This document shows, piece by piece, positions 50,139 through 52,058 of a stretch of 52,058 nucleotides of DNA (its first letter is position 1; the number at the start of each line of letters is the position of its first letter). Location: contig CAIPTQ010000253.1 in assembly GCA_903868035.1 (NCBI GenBank), positions 1 to 52,058 on the forward strand, given 5' to 3'. Made by a program: the position numbers and the translations under genes. Origin of the DNA: an uncultured Phycisphaerales bacterium. GTDB taxonomy: Bacteria; Planctomycetota; Phycisphaerae; WQYP01. The notes under the pieces were generated by a model that searched no databases, was not told where the DNA came from, and was given only the letters and a program-made list of their open reading frames with translations.

Positions 50139-51491
50139 ATGCCAGTGGATGGCTCAGGTATTTCGGTTTTTCCCCCCAAAGTTGGCGGGCAGTGCGGGCT
50201 GCCGGCATTGGCGGCGGCGCTGCCGGGGCGGCGGTATCGGGGCGGCGGGGGGCGGCTGGTGCTGGCGACGTTGGCGCTGTCCTTGGATCAACTGTTGTTT
50301 TTGATAACGGCGGCGTTGCTGTGCTTTGGGCTGATCATGGTGCAGAGCGCGGATTCGCGGATTCGCGGGGCGCATGAGAACTGGCTGGCGCAGGTGTTCT
50401 CCAATAAAAATGCGATTCATGCGGGGCTGGCGCTGCTGGCGATGACGGCGCTGTGGCGGGCGGACTATCGGTGGCTGCTGGGGCGGGTGGAGGGTGGGGA
50501 GGGGCGGACGCTACGGGGGATGTTGCGGACGCCGGGGGTGTGGTTGGTGGCGCTGACGGCGGGGTTTTTGGTGGCGGTGCTGGCGACGCCTTTGGGGAAG
50601 GAACTCAACGGGGCGCGGCGGTGGTTTGGGTATGGGGCGTTTGGGTTTCAGCCGTCGGAACTGGCGAAGTTGTCGCTGGTGTTGTTTGTGGCGGGGTATG
50701 CGGTGCATCGGGGGGCGGTGGTGCGGAGTTTCTGGAAGGGGTTTGTGCCGCTGATCGGGGTGTTTGGGGTGATCGCGGCATTGGTGGTGAAGGAGGATTT
50801 TGGGACGACGGTGTTGCTGGGTGCGGTGGTATTGTCGATGGTGCTGATGGCGGGGTGCCGGTGGTGGCATCTGGGGATTTTGCTGCCGGGGGTGGCGGCG
50901 GTGGTGTGGCACATGCTGCATACGCCGTTCCGGCTGGCGCGGCTGACGGCGTTTTGGAATCCGGAGGCGGATCCGAAGGGGGCGGGGTATCACCCGCTGC
51001 AATCGCTGTTGACGATCATGAGCGGGGGGTTCTGGGGGCGGGGGCTGGGGAATGGGATACAGAAGATGGGGTATCTGCCGGAGGATAATACGGACTTTAT
51101 TTTCGCGGTGGTGTGCGAGGAGTTGGGGTTTGTGGGGGCGGCGATGGTGATTGCACTGTTCGCGGGATTTGTGCTGGTGGGGTGGCGGGTGATGTCGCGG
51201 TGCAATAATTTGTTTGGGAAGATGGTGGCGTTTGGGATTACAGCGGTGATTGGGTTGCAGGCGGCGATCAACATTGCGGTGGTGACGGTGTCGATGCCGA
51301 CGAAGGGGATTGCGTTGCCGCTGATATCGTCCGGGGGCACCGGGTGGATCATGAATGCGGCGGCGATTGGGGTGCTGATGAGCATTGAGCGCATCACGCG
51401 GCGCGAGGCGGAAGACGCGCGGCTGAGTGGCGCGTCGGGGCGAGGCTTCCCGGTGGAAGTGGCGGCGGTGCCGGTGGGGACGACAAGGTGA
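50139..51491 (+). CDS. ftsW: SEDS peptidoglycan polymerase FtsW
   Basis: 450 residues. Nine to ten membrane spans. SEDS signatures: 'ARRWFGYGAFGFQPSELAKLSLVLFVAGY' (the family's R-W...G...QPSE motif), 'VVKEDFGTTVLLGAVVLSMV', 'GGFWGRGLGNGIQKMGYLPEDNTDFIFAVVCEELGFVG' and 'PLISSGGTGWIMNAAAIGVLMSI'. It polymerises lipid II at the septum together with FtsI. The first 45 residues are hydrophilic and Gly/Pro-rich, so the true start may be further in. It follows mraY after 108 bp, where murD would be expected. Confidence 0.94.
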   Translation: MPVDGSGISVFPPKVGGQCGLPALAAALPGRRYRGGGGRLVLATLALSLDQLLFLITAALLCFGLIMVQSADSRIRGAHENWLAQVFSNKNAIHAGLALLAMTALWRADYRWLLGRVEGGEGRTLRGMLRTPGVWLVALTAGFLVAVLATPLGKELNGARRWFGYGAFGFQPSELAKLSLVLFVAGYAVHRGAVVRSFWKGFVPLIGVFGVIAALVVKEDFGTTVLLGAVVLSMVLMAGCRWWHLGILLPGVAAVVWHMLHTPFRLARLTAFWNPEADPKGAGYHPLQSLLTIMSGGFWGRGLGNGIQKMGYLPEDNTDFIFAVVCEELGFVGAAMVIALFAGFVLVGWRVMSRCNNLFGKMVAFGITAVIGLQAAINIAVVTVSMPTKGIALPLISSGGTGWIMNAAAIGVLMSIERITRREAEDARLSGASGRGFPVEVAAVPVGTTR

Positions 51492-51501
51492 GCTGCACAT
51501 C

Positions 51502-52058
51502 ATGACCAGTGAGAGTTTGGCGAAAAAATCCGGGGTGGTGCGGGTGGTGATGGCGGGCGGGGGGACGGGGGGGCATTTGTATCCGGGGTTGGCGGTGGCG
51601 GAGGCGCTGCGGAAGCTGGTGGAGGCTGAGGGGGGGGCGCTGGCGTTGTGGTGGGCGGCTACGCCGCGGGCGGTGGATGAGCGGCTTTTGGCAAAATTCG
51701 GGGAACGGTATGTGCGGCAGCCGGTGCTGCCGTTTACCAAGTCACTGGGGAAGTTGTGGGATTTTTGGCTGGGGTGGACGGCAAGCTGCCGGTACTGGCG
51801 GGCGGTGATGGGGCGGGTGGGTGTGGATTGCGTGGTGGCGCTGGGGGGTTATGCGGCGGGGCCGGCGGGGCATGTGGGGGCGAAGATGGGGGTGCCGGTG
51901 GTGCTGCTGAATCCGGATGCCTTGCCGGGGCGGGCGAATCGGTTTTTGCTTAAGCGGGCGGATGTGGTGGTGACGCAGTGGCCTTTGGCGGAGGGGTATG
52001 GGCGGTCGTTGAAGGGGGTGGAGAAGGCTTTGGGGTGCCCGATACGGGCGGAGTTAGA
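51502..52058 (+). CDS. murG: UDP-GlcNAc:lipid I GlcNAc-transferase MurG, partial
   Basis: The first 185 residues of a GT28 enzyme; the window ends inside the gene. Motifs: 'VMAGGGTGGHLYPGLAVAEAL' (GGTGGH, about 18-30), 'PFTKSLGKLWDFWLGW', 'DCVVALGGYAAGPAGHVGA' and 'VPVVLLNPDALPGRANRFLLKRADVVVTQW'. It adds GlcNAc to lipid I to give lipid II. The ATG lies 11 nt past the ftsW stop, with AAGGTGAG upstream. Codons are strongly G-ending. Confidence 0.92.
   Translation, partial: MTSESLAKKSGVVRVVMAGGGTGGHLYPGLAVAEALRKLVEAEGGALALWWAATPRAVDERLLAKFGERYVRQPVLPFTKSLGKLWDFWLGWTASCRYWRAVMGRVGVDCVVALGGYAAGPAGHVGAKMGVPVVLLNPDALPGRANRFLLKRADVVVTQWPLAEGYGRSLKGVEKALGCPIRAEL

Overview
The window looks like chromosomal DNA of a GC-rich planctomycete, most likely class Phycisphaerae (inference). 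The signs are: several secreted proteins ending in the PEP-CTERM signal with the planctomycete-style tail 'PEPASLAVLALGGLALLARRR'; a planctomycete-type ECF sigma factor next to a large zinc-ribbon Ser/Thr kinase; lipid A genes; and an almost complete peptidoglycan/division cluster. No tRNA, rRNA, CRISPR array or intact transposase was recognised.

Layout. 0-5 kb: an OprP/OprO-type porin with a Pho-box-like promoter, an MFS transporter and lpxB, all on minus. 5-10.5 kb: ECF sigma factor, giant receptor-like kinase and an orphan PhoB/OmpR-type regulator, on plus. 10.6-13.6 kb: GH5 lipoprotein, a small membrane protein and an LpxH-like phosphoesterase. 13.8-21 kb: five PEP-CTERM genes on minus, each followed by its own hairpin; the first is interrupted by an in-frame amber codon. 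21.4-26.7 kb: a lipoprotein island (a hydrophobic-core lipoprotein, two CarboxypepD_reg-like lipoproteins flanking an SGNH hydrolase, and a divergent secreted ankyrin protein). 27-29.7 kb: zinc-ribbon membrane protein, then feoA-feoA-GNAT behind a promoter overlapped by a 7-1-7 operator. 29.8-31.8 kb: candidate oriC followed by dnaA. 31.8-35 kb: a DUF4980-like anchored protein, another zinc-ribbon membrane protein and two lipoproteins, with a 129-bp MITE. 35-40.7 kb: GT-C-like membrane protein, purM, a 26-residue basic protein, a helical protein, a TauE/SafE permease and a small membrane protein. 40.7-52 kb: rsmH, LysM protein, ftsL-like, ftsI, murE, murF, mraY, ftsW and murG (cut by the window end). 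murD is absent between mraY and ftsW, and mraZ is absent upstream of rsmH.

How it fits together. The last 11 kb encodes lipid II synthesis and septal transpeptidation. MurE carries the DNPR motif of meso-diaminopimelate ligases, so a DAP-type wall is predicted. LpxB and the LpxH-like enzyme imply a lipid A outer membrane, which the porin and the many lipoproteins need. The PEP-CTERM proteins need an exosortase encoded elsewhere.

Two cross-cutting patterns stand out. First, several genes have a sigma-70 -10 box exactly 6 nt before the ATG and no Shine-Dalgarno, which predicts leaderless mRNAs (including rsmH). Second, short intergenic repeat families have entered genes: in frame inside the kinase domain and inside MurF, and at the 3' ends of lpxB and of a lipoprotein gene, where they supply the stop codon.
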